The notes under the pieces are model-generated. The model worked only from the letters and a program-made list of their open reading frames with translations, was not told where the DNA came from and did not search any database. A program made the position numbers and the translations under genes. A stretch of 64,000 bases of DNA, taken from Streptosporangium subroseum. GTDB lineage: Bacteria; Actinomycetota; Actinomycetes; Streptosporangiales; Streptosporangiaceae. Numbering within the stretch: the first letter of the stretch is position 1; the number at the start of each line of letters is the position of its first letter. Shown one piece after another: positions 1 to 8,072 of this stretch. Where the stretch lies: contig NZ_FZOD01000014.1 in the NCBI RefSeq assembly GCF_900188345.1, positions 62,001 through 126,000 on the forward strand. The letters run 5' to 3'.

Positions 1-1527
1 CAGGTCGTGACCCGCCACGTCTCCGATGGTCAGGATGACGGTGCCGTCGTGCAGGAGAAAGCAGTCGTACCAGTCTCCGCCCACCTCGGCGGCCGCGGGG
101 CTCGGCCGGTAGCGGGCGACGATCTGGAGGTCCGGGAGGATCGGGGGATCGGGGAGCAGGCTGTCCTGGAGCGCGAGTGCCACACGCTGCGTGCGCCGGA
201 ACTCGATGGCGTTGCTGAGGGGGGTGTGCCCGTGGTCGAGCACCTGGCCTATCAGGGAGGCGTCGGTCGCGCTGATCGCCGGACGCCCACCGCAGACGGA
301 GGCGGACACCACCGCTGCCACGGTGCCGTCGACGATGACCGGCACGAGGACGATGCTGTTGGCCGCGGCGGCGATCAGCCACGACTCGGTGTCCGCGGGC
401 ACGACCCCCTCCGGGGGTCGTCCCGGAGGAAACAGGAGATGGATGGGGCGGCGTCGGCGCACCGCGTCGGCGATCGCGCTGCTGGAACCCAGGGTCTCCT
501 CGCGCCGCCCCGGCCGCTCGGGGAGACCGGGCCGTACGGCGCCGGCGACGCGGTTGACGATGAGCGGGGCGTACGCCGGGCGGTCCATGGACTCGGGGAG
601 CAGGTAGATGGCGCACCCGTCGGCCAGTTCCGGCACGATCACGTGGGCCAGCGCGGCGAGCATCTCCTCCAGGCGCGTGATGTCCGCGGTGGCCGCGCCG
701 GCGCGGTTGAGCAGCTCCTGGCGCCGTTCCTCCTGCCACCGCTGTTCGATGTCGGCGCAGGTGCCCACCCACTCCACGACGGTGTCGCCCTCGCGCACGG
801 GCACGGCCCGCGCCTGGAAGTGCCGGTAGGTGCCGTCCACGAGACGTAACCGGTAGACGTGCTCCCAGAGAGGGGGCACCTCCTCGAGCGCCCGGGACCA
901 CGACTCGACGGTCCGTTCGCGATCATCGGGATGAACGGCCCGCAGCCACCCGTCGCCGCGGGACTCCTCCCACGACTGCCCGGTCACCTGCTGCCATCCG
1001 GGGCTCGGCTCGGTGGCCCCGGTCGCGGGCCCGACCACCCACACCATCTGGGTGCCGACCCTCCCCAGGCTCTGGTAGCGCTGGAGCAGGCGGAACCGTT
1101 CTTCGGAGAGCGCCTGGACGCGCCGCGCGGAGGTGACCTGCGCGGTGACCTCCATGAACACCTGCAGGACCCCGAACGCGTTGCCGTCGAGGAGGATCCT
1201 TGAGAGCCCGAAGGTGAAAAAACGCTCCTGGCGCTCCGTTCCGGGGTAGACCATGGTCACGGAGGCTTCCGAGACGTTCACCGGTTTCCCGGTTCGCAGG
1301 ACCTCGTCGAGCAGCGCGAGGTAAGCGGAGAAGTTTTCCTCGATGAGGTCGTCGAACGCCTCGCGAAGGGGAATTCCGAGCGGTCTGTCTCCGAAGATCG
1401 ACCTAAAAATGGCATTGGTGTATATCAGCCGGTGGTCATGTCCCCTACTGACCGTCACGGCGACCGGTGCTGGATCGAACACCTTCAGGCCCAGACCGCT
1501 GGACCTTTTCCTCCGGACAGGTTCCAT
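1..1527 (-). CDS. PAS/GAF-PP2C (SpoIIE/RsbU-type) serine phosphatase, 3' end cut by window
   Basis: Reading leftward from ATG 1527 (AGGGAG ribosome site about 6 bases upstream) the frame stays open to the window edge, giving at least 509 residues. Two PAS-like regions come first (about residues 15-130 and 150-260, the second with GWLRAVHPDDRERTVESW typical of a PAS/PAC repeat), then a GAF-like region (about 270-430), then the start of a PP2C/SpoIIE phosphatase with VALALQDSLLP, VGGDWYDCF and TIGDVAGHDL, which carry the metal-binding aspartates. Such proteins dephosphorylate anti-anti-sigma factors in actinomycete stress signalling. The substrate is not visible. The C-terminus, where an extra RsbW-like kinase domain often sits, lies outside the window. 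Confidence 0.9.
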   Translation of the reverse strand, partial: MEPVRRKRSSGLGLKVFDPAPVAVTVSRGHDHRLIYTNAIFRSIFGDRPLGIPLREAFDDLIEENFSAYLALLDEVLRTGKPVNVSEASVTMVYPGTERQERFFTFGLSRILLDGNAFGVLQVFMEVTAQVTSARRVQALSEERFRLLQRYQSLGRVGTQMVWVVGPATGATEPSPGWQQVTGQSWEESRGDGWLRAVHPDDRERTVESWSRALEEVPPLWEHVYRLRLVDGTYRHFQARAVPVREGDTVVEWVGTCADIEQRWQEERRQELLNRAGAATADITRLEEMLAALAHVIVPELADGCAIYLLPESMDRPAYAPLIVNRVAGAVRPGLPERPGRREETLGSSSAIADAVRRRRPIHLLFPPGRPPEGVVPADTESWLIAAAANSIVLVPVIVDGTVAAVVSASVCGGRPAISATDASLIGQVLDHGHTPLSNAIEFRRTQRVALALQDSLLPDPPILPDLQIVARYRPSPAAAEVGGDWYDCFLLHDGTVILTIGDVAGHDL

Positions 1528-1580
1528 CGCGGCTCCCTGGCCGGGCCGTTCGCACGGACCGGCATGAGTTCGCACTAGTG

Positions 1581-1611
1581 CCTAATCAGATCCATATAAC
1601 AACAGATTAGG
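1581..1611. repeat. Inverted repeat upstream of the phosphatase
   Basis: CCTAATC at 1581-1587 and GATTAGG at 1605-1611 form a perfect 7-bp inverted repeat with a 17-base AT-rich spacer. It lies in the AT-rich promoter-like stretch 50-85 bases upstream of the phosphatase start, so it could be an operator. No regulator can be assigned. Confidence 0.35.
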
Positions 1612-1708
1612 ACATATGGCCGCGAGACCCTGGTCATAGCGCGGAGCCTCGCCCCGTCGGCGAGCGCCGTCAACCGCCGCGCGGCGGCTCGCCTGAGCCG
1701 GCGACACC

Positions 1709-1759
1709 GTGACGGCGGCCTCGAAGCACTACCACCACGGCGATCTCCGGCCGAGCATG
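1709..1759 (+). pseudogene. Remnant of a TetR-family regulator N-terminus
   Basis: From GTG 1709 the frame reads MTAASKHYHHGDLRPSM. The YHHGDLR stretch is the signature N-terminal tail of one TetR subfamily, where it is normally followed by a helix such as ALLDAALEL. Here the similarity ends at about 1759 and the rest of the frame (to 2101) shows no helix-turn-helix and runs antisense into the DUF397 gene. The simplest reading is the scar of a deleted TetR gene. The similarity is short, so chance is possible. Confidence 0.5.
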
Positions 1760-1831
1760 GCCGGGTGGGGCCATGCGTGGCCTGACCGCGCACGATCCGG
1801 CCGAGGGTGCCCCGGCCGGTCGGCATGTTCG

Positions 1832-2026
1832 TCAGACGGAGTCGGCTTTGATCCGGGTCAGGAAGTCGGCCCATACCTCGGGGTCGAACAACAGGGCGGA
1901 TCCTGCCGGGTTCTTGCTGTCGCGGACGGCGACGACGCCGGGGAGATTGGCGGCGACTTCCACGCATTCACCACCGTTGCCGTTGCTGCGGCTGCTCTTG
2001 CGCCACTGGGCACCGTTCAGGTCCAT
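1832..2026 (-). CDS. DUF397 domain protein
   Basis: 64-residue protein starting MDLNGAQWRKSSRSNGNGGE and containing the DUF397 hallmarks WRKSSRSN..G.CVEV, VAVRDSKNP and a C-terminal W..F. Its ATG at 2026 lies inside the end of the XRE gene (10-bp overlap), so the two are translated together. DUF397 genes are paired with WhiJ-like XRE regulators in streptomycetes and relatives, where they influence development. The molecular role is unknown; it may be the regulator's partner protein. Confidence 0.9.
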   Translation of the reverse strand: MDLNGAQWRKSSRSNGNGGECVEVAANLPGVVAVRDSKNPAGSALLFDPEVWADFLTRIKADSV

Positions 2027-2841
2027 GCGTTCATCCTCTTTTCGATCAAGGCCACCGAGGCGGCCTGTGGCAGTGCACTGGAGTGCAGGGCGTCGAACTG
2101 AGCCGACAGGGAGTCGACTCTGGAGGGGTCTGTGAGGAGTTGCGCGTCTTCCGCGTTCTCCATGTAGGCGATATTGGGCGCTCCCTTGAAGGAGAGCACC
2201 AATATGGGCCCGGCAAGGCCGGCGTAGGCGCCCACCTCGAACGGGATCACCTGGACGGTGATCCGCGGGCGCGTCGTCGCCCTCAGGAGGTGCTCGAGCT
2301 GCTCGCGCATGACCAGGGGGCCGCCTATGGGCCGGGCCAGTACGGCCTCGTCCAGCAGGACGAAGAGGATCGGCGGGTCCGGCCGCTCGAGCAGGCGCTG
2401 CCGTTGCATACGGACGGTGACCATCTCCTCCACCTGTTGGTCGGTGTCGAACGGCCGGCCCGCCCGGGTCAGCGCCCGCGCGTAGTCCTCGGTCTGCAGC
2501 AGCCCCGGAACCACCGCGAACTGGTAGTTGCGCAACATCTGCGCCTCCCACTCCAGCTCGAAGAGCGAGCGGACCCAGGCGGGTGAGGACTCCCGGACGA
2601 TCAGCGGCCATAGTTTGATGAGTGCTCCGCCGGTCTCCAGGACCTCGTCGCACCTCTGCGCGAACTTTCTGGTCGGCGCGCGGGCGGCCGTCTCGATCAG
2701 GCCGACCAGGGAGGTGGAGTAAGAGGTCCGTTTCGCCAGCTCCTGTTGGCTCCAGCCCATCGCCTCTCGTAATCTGCGGAGCTCAGAGCCCCAATAGGCC
2801 GTGACGCTCGTGCTCGGGTCCAGCTCTTTCGGTGCGGGCAT
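2017..2841 (-). CDS. WhiJ-like XRE regulator with DUF5753 domain
   Basis: 274 residues from ATG 2841 (AAGGA upstream; an in-frame earlier start at 2889 lacks a good site). Residues about 15-70 form an XRE helix-turn-helix (LRRLREAMGWSQQELAKRTS). The rest is the DUF5753 ligand-type domain (FELEWEAQMLRNYQFAVVPGLLQTEDYARAL, TVQVIPFEVGAYAG, FDALHSSALP). The family regulates development and secondary metabolism in actinomycetes together with the DUF397 protein encoded immediately downstream. A perfect palindrome at 2903-2920 lies in the divergent promoter and is a likely binding site. Confidence 0.9.
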   Translation of the reverse strand: MPAPKELDPSTSVTAYWGSELRRLREAMGWSQQELAKRTSYSTSLVGLIETAARAPTRKFAQRCDEVLETGGALIKLWPLIVRESSPAWVRSLFELEWEAQMLRNYQFAVVPGLLQTEDYARALTRAGRPFDTDQQVEEMVTVRMQRQRLLERPDPPILFVLLDEAVLARPIGGPLVMREQLEHLLRATTRPRITVQVIPFEVGAYAGLAGPILVLSFKGAPNIAYMENAEDAQLLTDPSRVDSLSAQFDALHSSALPQAASVALIEKRMNAWT

Positions 2842-2902
2842 GGGGGGTCCCGTCCTTCGCGGTCCTACATGTTTCGGGGTGGGTTCCACAGCCGACCTGA
2901 AT

Positions 2903-2920
2903 CGAGATGAACGTATCTCG
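2903..2920. promoter_or_regulatory. Palindrome in divergent promoter of the XRE gene
   Basis: CGAGAT at 2903-2908 and ATCTCG at 2915-2920 are perfect 6-bp inverted arms with a 6-base spacer. They sit about 60 bases upstream of the XRE start and about 100 bases upstream of the rightward gene. Autoregulation by the XRE protein is an inference from position. Confidence 0.4.
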
Positions 2921-3017
2921 TCGTAGCCGTGCGACTACTAAAAGTAATCACTCGGAAGCACTCTGGGAGGGGAAACGGCTGAACGTTTCCGTGGAATGCC
3001 AAGAGGGGGCGGACGGC

Positions 3018-3347
3018 ATGATCATCCAAGGGGTGCTTCTGGGATCGCCCGCCATGCACGCCGCCGGCCTGCTCAGGGACGAGCTGGCTCTGCAGGGCGT
3101 CGAGAGTGATGTCCACGACGGTTACGGCCTGGCCCTGGTCTCGGTCTGGGCCGATCTGGTGGTCTGGACGGACGGCATGGTCTACCGCTGGTGGGCCGGG
3201 CGCGTGTCGCTGAGGACCGGATGGCGGCTCTACGCGGTCTACGGAGTGGACAACCCGGCCACCGCCGCACGCGGAGTGGCGCTCCGCTACGCCGAGCTCC
3301 GGGACAGCCACCCGCGCTCCGAGCTGATCGTCAGCGCGCTGTCGTGA
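3018..3347 (+). CDS. Small hypothetical protein divergent from WhiJ-like regulator
   Basis: 109 residues from ATG 3018, chosen because GAGGGGG ends 8 bases upstream. The in-frame ATG at 2907 lies inside the palindrome and has no ribosome site. The protein is alternating hydrophobic and polar with several tryptophans (VWADLVVWTDGMVYRWWAGR) and ends with a helix-like NPATAARGVALRYAEL. No signal peptide or membrane segment is seen. I do not recognise a family. Its position, divergent from a WhiJ-like/DUF397 pair, suggests it is a third member of that regulatory cassette. Confidence 0.7.
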   Translation: MIIQGVLLGSPAMHAAGLLRDELALQGVESDVHDGYGLALVSVWADLVVWTDGMVYRWWAGRVSLRTGWRLYAVYGVDNPATAARGVALRYAELRDSHPRSELIVSALS

Positions 3348-3505
3348 TCCCGGCGGGCGGGACGGCCGGCGCGGAGCCGGCGGTCACGCCGATCGTCGGA
3401 GCCGGCGCCGCCGACCCGGCGGGACGCGGCTGGACGGAGCCCTCGCCGGGGTGGCGCCGGCCCTGACCCGCGGACGTCGCGGGCGGTTCGGCGCGACCGC
3501 CCGAT

Positions 3506-4129
3506 CTATCGCTCGTCCTGCTCCCCGCCCCGCCGCTCGTCGAAGCGAATGGCCCGGAGCAGGTTCGCCGCGGGCCGGTCCAGAACGACGACCCCGGTGG
3601 CCGGGGGGAGGGCGCCGCCGCGGGCACGGCCGATGAGCACCCTCCAGCGCCGGCAGTGCCGGGCGAAGGTGGCGCCGGTGACGACCCGGCCGCGGGACCG
3701 CTGCCCCTCGCGCGCGATCCGCGGTTCCACGTCGAGCATGATCAGGTGGACCTCGCTGCCGACCCGGCGGGCCAGCCAGGCGAAGCCGTACAGGATGTGC
3801 GGCCAGGTGCCCCGGGTGTGCGCGACGACACTGTGGCCGCCGAGCAGCGCGCGGGCGATCCGCCACACGTGGGTGGCGTGCACGATCGGGATGCGGGCCC
3901 GCGGAGGGATCGGGCCGAGATAGCGCGCCCACCAGTTGCGGGACTGGCGTGAGTCGATCACCCATGCCTCGCCGGTGTGCACCGGCTCTCGCTCGTCGCC
4001 GTGTAATCCGTACAGCCGGTCCAGCAGTGTGCTTTTGCCCGCGCCGGGAAGTCCCGCGAGCAGTACCAGCGACCCGGCTGGATAGTTCAGGTCTTCGACG
4101 GAAGCCTGACTGGCCGGTGTGGTGGCCAT
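3506..4129 (-). CDS. P-loop ATPase / kinase-like protein
   Basis: 207 residues from ATG 4129, preceded by GAGGTG; longer in-frame starts (4165, 4264) add an arginine-rich stretch without a ribosome site. Walker A is GLPGAGKST near residue 28, followed by a zeta-toxin/shikimate-kinase-like layout: VIDSRQSRNWWARYLGPIPP, an HATHVWRIARALL helix, HSVVAHTRGT and LIMLDVEPRIAREGQRSRGR, which resembles a LID with several arginines. The fold is that of small-molecule kinases or AAA-33 proteins that phosphorylate a nucleotide or metabolite. The substrate is unknown. It stands alone. Confidence 0.75.
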   Translation of the reverse strand: MATTPASQASVEDLNYPAGSLVLLAGLPGAGKSTLLDRLYGLHGDEREPVHTGEAWVIDSRQSRNWWARYLGPIPPRARIPIVHATHVWRIARALLGGHSVVAHTRGTWPHILYGFAWLARRVGSEVHLIMLDVEPRIAREGQRSRGRVVTGATFARHCRRWRVLIGRARGGALPPATGVVVLDRPAANLLRAIRFDERRGGEQDER

Positions 4130-4647
4130 TGCGTGCACCTCGCAGGGGTGGGGGATTTCTCTCATAATGCGTCTCACGGCCTTCCGGGTGGCGAAAACGA
4201 ATTCGTCGGAGATCCGGTGGAACGGCGGAAGGACGAACCTGGCAAAGATCGAACCGAGGACCACTCGTGGTGCGATTTCGCGCGTTCAGGTATGCGGCAG
4301 CCGATGTGCGCGCCAGGTGGCGAGAACGGCCGGGCTCCCGATGCGGGCACGGCCACGTCCGCGGACGTCGGATCGGCAGGGGAGCGGGGCAGCCCGGAGG
4401 GAGGAGAAAGAAGGGGATATGTGAGCGGACATGCGTACTCCTCGAATGCGCTGAGCCATTCGAGGTCTCCTTCACCCGCACCTCGCGGGCGACCGTCCGG
4501 GGATGCCTGTAAAGCATCCGTATTGACCGGGTCGGTTCTTGGGAAGTACTCCCCTCGTTGCTCCAGGCTAAGGGATCCGGGCGCATGACGTCACGTCGAG
4601 GCGGTATTGGGCGCTCCGCGAACGATGCCGTGCGGGGGAGCCGTTCA
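4130..4647. other. Intergenic stretch, no gene recognised
   Basis: About 520 bases upstream of the kinase-like gene. Several frames are open on both strands, but none has a ribosome site plus normal codon bias or a recognisable product. The only visible structure is the inverted repeat that follows at 4648. Confidence 0.5.
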
Positions 4648-4689
4648 TGGAATTGTCCGGTGCGCCCCAAGGATCACCGGACAATTCCA
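4648..4689. repeat. Perfect 15-bp inverted repeat 3' of the alcohol dehydrogenase
   Basis: Arms at 4648-4662 (beginning TGGAATTGTCCGGTG) and 4675-4689 are exact reverse complements separated by 12 bases. It starts 15 bases past the stop of the leftward alcohol dehydrogenase gene. It would fold as a stable hairpin in that transcript and probably acts as its terminator, although no T-run follows. Confidence 0.6.
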
Positions 4690-4704
4690 CACAAATACCT
4701 ACAA

Positions 4705-5874
4705 TCAAGGGCGGAATACAGCTCGGACGCATCCGTCCAGTTTGTTCTTGAACAGGTCGTAGCCCCTGGGAGCCTCGTCCAGCGGCATCGAGTGCGTCGC
4801 GAGATGGGACGTCGCCAGCTGGCCCTTCGCCATCCGATCCAGCAGCATCGGGATGTAGCGCTGCCCGTGCTGCTGCGCGCTCCGGACCGTCAGGCCCTTG
4901 TTCATCATCGCGCCGAGCGGAAACTTGTCCACCGTTCCCGCGAAGACTCCGAGAATGAAGACCGATCCGCCCTTACGGCAGGCGTGAATCGCCTCCCGCA
5001 CCGCGACCGGGCGGTCCGTCTCGAGCCATAGCTGCTGCTTGACCTGGTCGTATATCTGCTGCGGGCCCAGGCTGTCCGCCTCCATGCCCACGGCCTCGAC
5101 GCAGACGTCGGGTCCTCTGCCTCCGGTCCGCTCCCGGAGCTCGGCGCCGACGTCGGTGCTGGAGTAGTCGATCGTCTCGGCTCCGATGTGGCGCTCGGTC
5201 ATCGCCAGGCGCTCGGGATACCGGTCGATCGCGATGACCCGTTCGGCGCCGAGGAGCATCGCCGCGCGGGCCGCCATCTGGCCGACCGCGCCGCAGCCCC
5301 ACACCGCCACCACGTCGCCGCGGCCCACCCCGCCCAGGTGTGCGCCCATCCAGCCGGTGGGCGCCGCGTCGGAGGCGAACAGGGCGCTCTGGTCGTCAAC
5401 CCCGTCCGGTACGGAGAACGCGCCGTAGTCCACGTACGGGACCCGGATGTATTCGGCGTGGCTGCCCCTGAACCCGCCCATGGCGTGCGAGTAGCCGTAG
5501 ACGCCGCCGGGTTCGTAACCGAGGAGCATCCGCGCGATCTCCGGGTTGGGGTTGCCGTTGTCACACAGGGACCACAGGTCGTGCGAGCAGTACCAGCACC
5601 GGCCGCAGCCGACGAAGGAGCACACCACCACCCGGTCGCCCACCTTGTGCCTGCGGACCTCGGGGCCGACCTCGACGATCTCACCGATGAACTCGTGGCC
5701 GATCACGTCTCCCGCGCGCATCGCCGGGATGTATCCGCCGAGCAGGTGCAGGTCGGATCCGCACGTCGTGCTCAGCCGCACCTTGACGACGGCGTCCTGG
5801 GCGTTGAGGATCCCGGGATCGGGCACCTGTTCCACCGAGAGCCGGTTGACGCCCTGCCAGCACAGCGCCTTCAC
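4705..5874 (-). CDS. Zinc-dependent alcohol dehydrogenase (formaldehyde-dehydrogenase-like MDR)
   Basis: 389 residues from GTG 5874. Catalytic zinc ligands are C38 (TTCGSDLH) and the GHEFIGEIVE histidine/glutamate. The structural zinc cysteines follow in SFVGCGRCWYCSHDLWSLC. The Rossmann motif is VWGCGAVGQMAARAA. The insertion around LLGYEPGGVYGYSHAMGGFRGSHAEY is typical of glutathione-independent formaldehyde dehydrogenase-like members, which oxidise alcohols or aldehydes with NAD. It overlaps the upstream gene by 4 bases (GTGA), so the pair is co-translated. The exact substrate cannot be read from sequence. Confidence 0.9.
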   Translation of the reverse strand: MKALCWQGVNRLSVEQVPDPGILNAQDAVVKVRLSTTCGSDLHLLGGYIPAMRAGDVIGHEFIGEIVEVGPEVRRHKVGDRVVVCSFVGCGRCWYCSHDLWSLCDNGNPNPEIARMLLGYEPGGVYGYSHAMGGFRGSHAEYIRVPYVDYGAFSVPDGVDDQSALFASDAAPTGWMGAHLGGVGRGDVVAVWGCGAVGQMAARAAMLLGAERVIAIDRYPERLAMTERHIGAETIDYSSTDVGAELRERTGGRGPDVCVEAVGMEADSLGPQQIYDQVKQQLWLETDRPVAVREAIHACRKGGSVFILGVFAGTVDKFPLGAMMNKGLTVRSAQQHGQRYIPMLLDRMAKGQLATSHLATHSMPLDEAPRGYDLFKNKLDGCVRAVFRP

Positions 5875-6344
5875 GGCCGCCCCTCCCCGCTCGCGCGGTG
5901 CGTCACCAGGTCCAGCAGGTTTCCCTGCGGGGCAGGTCGCGTCGCCGGCGGTTCGTCGGGGCGCAGCACCTCCCCGGTCTCGATCAGGGACTTGCTCTCG
6001 CGGAGGGCGTTCCGTACCGCCTGGCGGGGGTCGTCACCGCTGAGGCGCCCCATCATCCCGCCGGATCCCCACGACAGCGGCGCGCGCAACCGCGCGGCGA
6101 TCTCGGTGCCCCTGTCGCCGGGCGCCTCGCGGATCCGCACCTCGACGGCGTCGCCCAGCATCGCGAGCGGTTCAGGCAGGAGTCCGTCCGGCGCCACGTC
6201 CTCGGGCTTGCGGTTGATCGTGACCGACAGCCAGCGGTGCATTCCCCGCTGACTCTGGGGCCCGGCCTGGGGGCGACGCGACCGAAGCCATCGCACCACC
6301 CCCATGCCCGCCAGCGCGGTCGCGCCCACAAGGACAGGTTTCAT
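5871..6344 (-). CDS. Membrane-anchored protein, SRPBCC/cyclase-like
   Basis: 157 residues from ATG 6344, with AGGAGG seven bases upstream. One N-terminal transmembrane helix (PVLVGATALAGMGVVRWL) is followed by positive residues. The soluble part has LSVTINRKPEDV, LGDAVEVRIREAPGDRGTEIAARL and a C-terminal RQAVRNALRESKSLIETGEVL helix, resembling the membrane-anchored START-like (polyketide cyclase) proteins found in actinobacteria. It overlaps the alcohol dehydrogenase start by 4 bases. It may hold the enzyme or its substrate at the membrane; that is inference. Confidence 0.75.
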   Translation of the reverse strand: MKPVLVGATALAGMGVVRWLRSRRPQAGPQSQRGMHRWLSVTINRKPEDVAPDGLLPEPLAMLGDAVEVRIREAPGDRGTEIAARLRAPLSWGSGGMMGRLSGDDPRQAVRNALRESKSLIETGEVLRPDEPPATRPAPQGNLLDLVTHRASGEGRP

Positions 6345-6520
6345 ACTCCAGCCTCCTAAAACGGGCAATTTCCCTGATGGGGTTACCCATCGCCCGTCCG
6401 CGGCTACCGAGCTCCGGTAGCACTTGAGCCGGTGTTGACGGCCCCCTGGCCCGCGTCATGACCGCGGGCGGGGAGCGAGGACCGTAGCTGGTGTAAGAGG
6501 GTGCCCGCGCTGACCGTGGG

Positions 6521-6574
6521 GCCGGCACCCCACCCGGCGGACGCGGCCCCGCGCCTGCCGGGTGGGGTGCCGGC
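6521..6574 (-). terminator. Long perfect hairpin after the TIGR03118 gene
   Basis: Exact 18-bp inverted repeat, arms 6521-6538 and 6557-6574, 18-base loop. It begins about 37 bases after the stop of the leftward TIGR03118 gene. GC-rich stem without a T-run, as usual for actinomycete terminators. Confidence 0.75.
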
Positions 6575-6583
6575 GCCGCCGAG

Positions 6584-6631
6584 TTCTCAGTAGCCGGAAC
6601 CCGAGTTTTCTCAGTAGCCGGAACCCGAGTT
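6584..6631. repeat. 24-bp tandem duplication spanning a stop codon
   Basis: Two identical 24-base copies (6584-6607 and 6608-6631). The right copy encodes the last residues NSGSGY and stop of the TIGR03118 protein; the left copy repeats the same sequence just after the stop. It looks like recent slippage in a low-complexity tail. Confidence 0.8.
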
Positions 6632-7837
6632 GGAGTTCGAGTTGGAGTGGGAACCGGGGTGGGAGGCCGACGGCGCGGGCGTGGCGGACGGGGACGCCGC
6701 CGGGGCGGAGGTGGAGGCCCCCGCCGGACGGATCACACCGAGTACGCCGTGGGTGCCGCCGTCGCTGCCGGCGCTGAACCACAGGGCGTTCTCGCCGCCC
6801 ACCGTCGCGGTGCCCCGCTCCAGGTCCCACAGGCCGCCCAGGACGATGGGCTTGCCGTCGGCGGAGCGCAGCGGGCCGAGCGAGCGGCCGTTGCGCGGGT
6901 TGTAGGCGTTGATCCAGCCGTCGCCGAAGTTGCCGACCAGCAGGGCCCCCGACTGGGCGCCGAAGCCCTTCGGGGCCAGCGTCATGGCCCAGGGCGCGTT
7001 CAGCGCGCCGCGCGCGGCGAACCGGTCGACGAACCGGCCCGATCCGTCGAAGTGGCTGATGAACCCCTTGCCCTTGCCGGCCACGGCCTTGCCGGTCTGC
7101 GGATCGCGCTTGGCGTAGGCGACGAGGATGGAACGGCCGACGACCTCCACGTTGAACGGCGCGTAGTCCGCGGGCATGCCCGGGTCGCGGAACGCGTTGC
7201 GGCCCATCTGGAGCCGGTCGAAGTCGCCGTCGAAGACGTGGACGCGGTTGTTGGCGAAGTCGGCGGCCAGCAACATCGGCCCGCGGTTGGTCTGGGCCAG
7301 GGCCAGGCCCTTGAGGTCGGCGCCCTTGACGAACGCGCTGATGATGGCGTCGTCGGGGTCGGCCTCGGCGTTCCAGCCCGTGATCGCCCCGCTGGGGCTG
7401 GCGAAGATGAACGTCGCCGGTCCCGAACCGCCCGGGCCCTTGACCACGAACTCGTCGCCGGAGTTGACGACCTGTCCGGTGGGCCTGCCGCCGGGAACGC
7501 GGACCTGGGTCTTCTCCTGCTTCACCGTGCCCGCGCCACCGGAGTAGACGGTGGCCAGGCCGGTGCCGGCGGCCGAGACCCAGAGCGTCTTGCCCATGGC
7601 CAGTCCCCACGGGTTGACCAGCGCGGGGTCGGTGACCGCGGCCCGGCCCTTCACGTCCGAGACCAGGTTGGTGACCGTGAAACGGCTCTGCGTGTTCCAG
7701 GTCGCGGCCGAGGGCGTACCCGTCGATGACGTATCGGCCTTACCGGCCGATGCCTTGCCGGTCGTTCCGGCCGACGCCGTACCGGCCACGCCCAGAACCA
7801 GCGCCGTGACGCCGATCGCGACGATGCGTACTTGCAT
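6611..7837 (-). CDS. Secreted TIGR03118 family protein
   Basis: 408 residues, ATG 7837 with AAGGAGG upstream. A signal peptide (IVAIGVTALVLGVAGTASAG) is followed by a low-complexity linker. The body has the TIGR03118 pattern: TNLVSDVKGRAAVTDPALVNPWGLAMG, GPATFIFASPSGAITGWN, LLAADFANNRVHVFDGDF, LNAPWAMTLAPKGFG and LLVGNFGDGWINAYN. These repeats suggest a beta-propeller. The tail is Ser/Pro/Asn-rich (SHSNSNSNSGSGY). It is exported; the function of the family is unknown. The gene stands alone with its own terminator. Confidence 0.85.
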   Translation of the reverse strand: MQVRIVAIGVTALVLGVAGTASAGTTGKASAGKADTSSTGTPSAATWNTQSRFTVTNLVSDVKGRAAVTDPALVNPWGLAMGKTLWVSAAGTGLATVYSGGAGTVKQEKTQVRVPGGRPTGQVVNSGDEFVVKGPGGSGPATFIFASPSGAITGWNAEADPDDAIISAFVKGADLKGLALAQTNRGPMLLAADFANNRVHVFDGDFDRLQMGRNAFRDPGMPADYAPFNVEVVGRSILVAYAKRDPQTGKAVAGKGKGFISHFDGSGRFVDRFAARGALNAPWAMTLAPKGFGAQSGALLVGNFGDGWINAYNPRNGRSLGPLRSADGKPIVLGGLWDLERGTATVGGENALWFSAGSDGGTHGVLGVIRPAGASTSAPAASPSATPAPSASHPGSHSNSNSNSGSGY

Positions 7838-8072
7838 TCGTGCCTCCTTTGTACCGGGAGTGCTTGTCGCCGCGAGATACGCGCGGGATCCCGGTGCGGT
7901 TCAGTGGCACCTTCGAGGAGGCAGGCGAAAAGACGGCCCGCGGCCGCCGGGTAGGGCGGCCACGGGCCGGAGTCCATGAGCGTCACACCGGGTCACGGTG
8001 CCTCATGACCGCGTACGGGCCGGGGGAGGAGACGGTCCGTAGCGGGGCCGTGATCTGTCCGAGGTCCGTGGG

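Noticed and set aside
3384..4670. 428-codon leftward open frame rich in Arg and Pro
   Set aside because: It crosses the kinase-like gene in another frame, lacks a ribosome site and any recognisable domain; it is an artefact of high GC.
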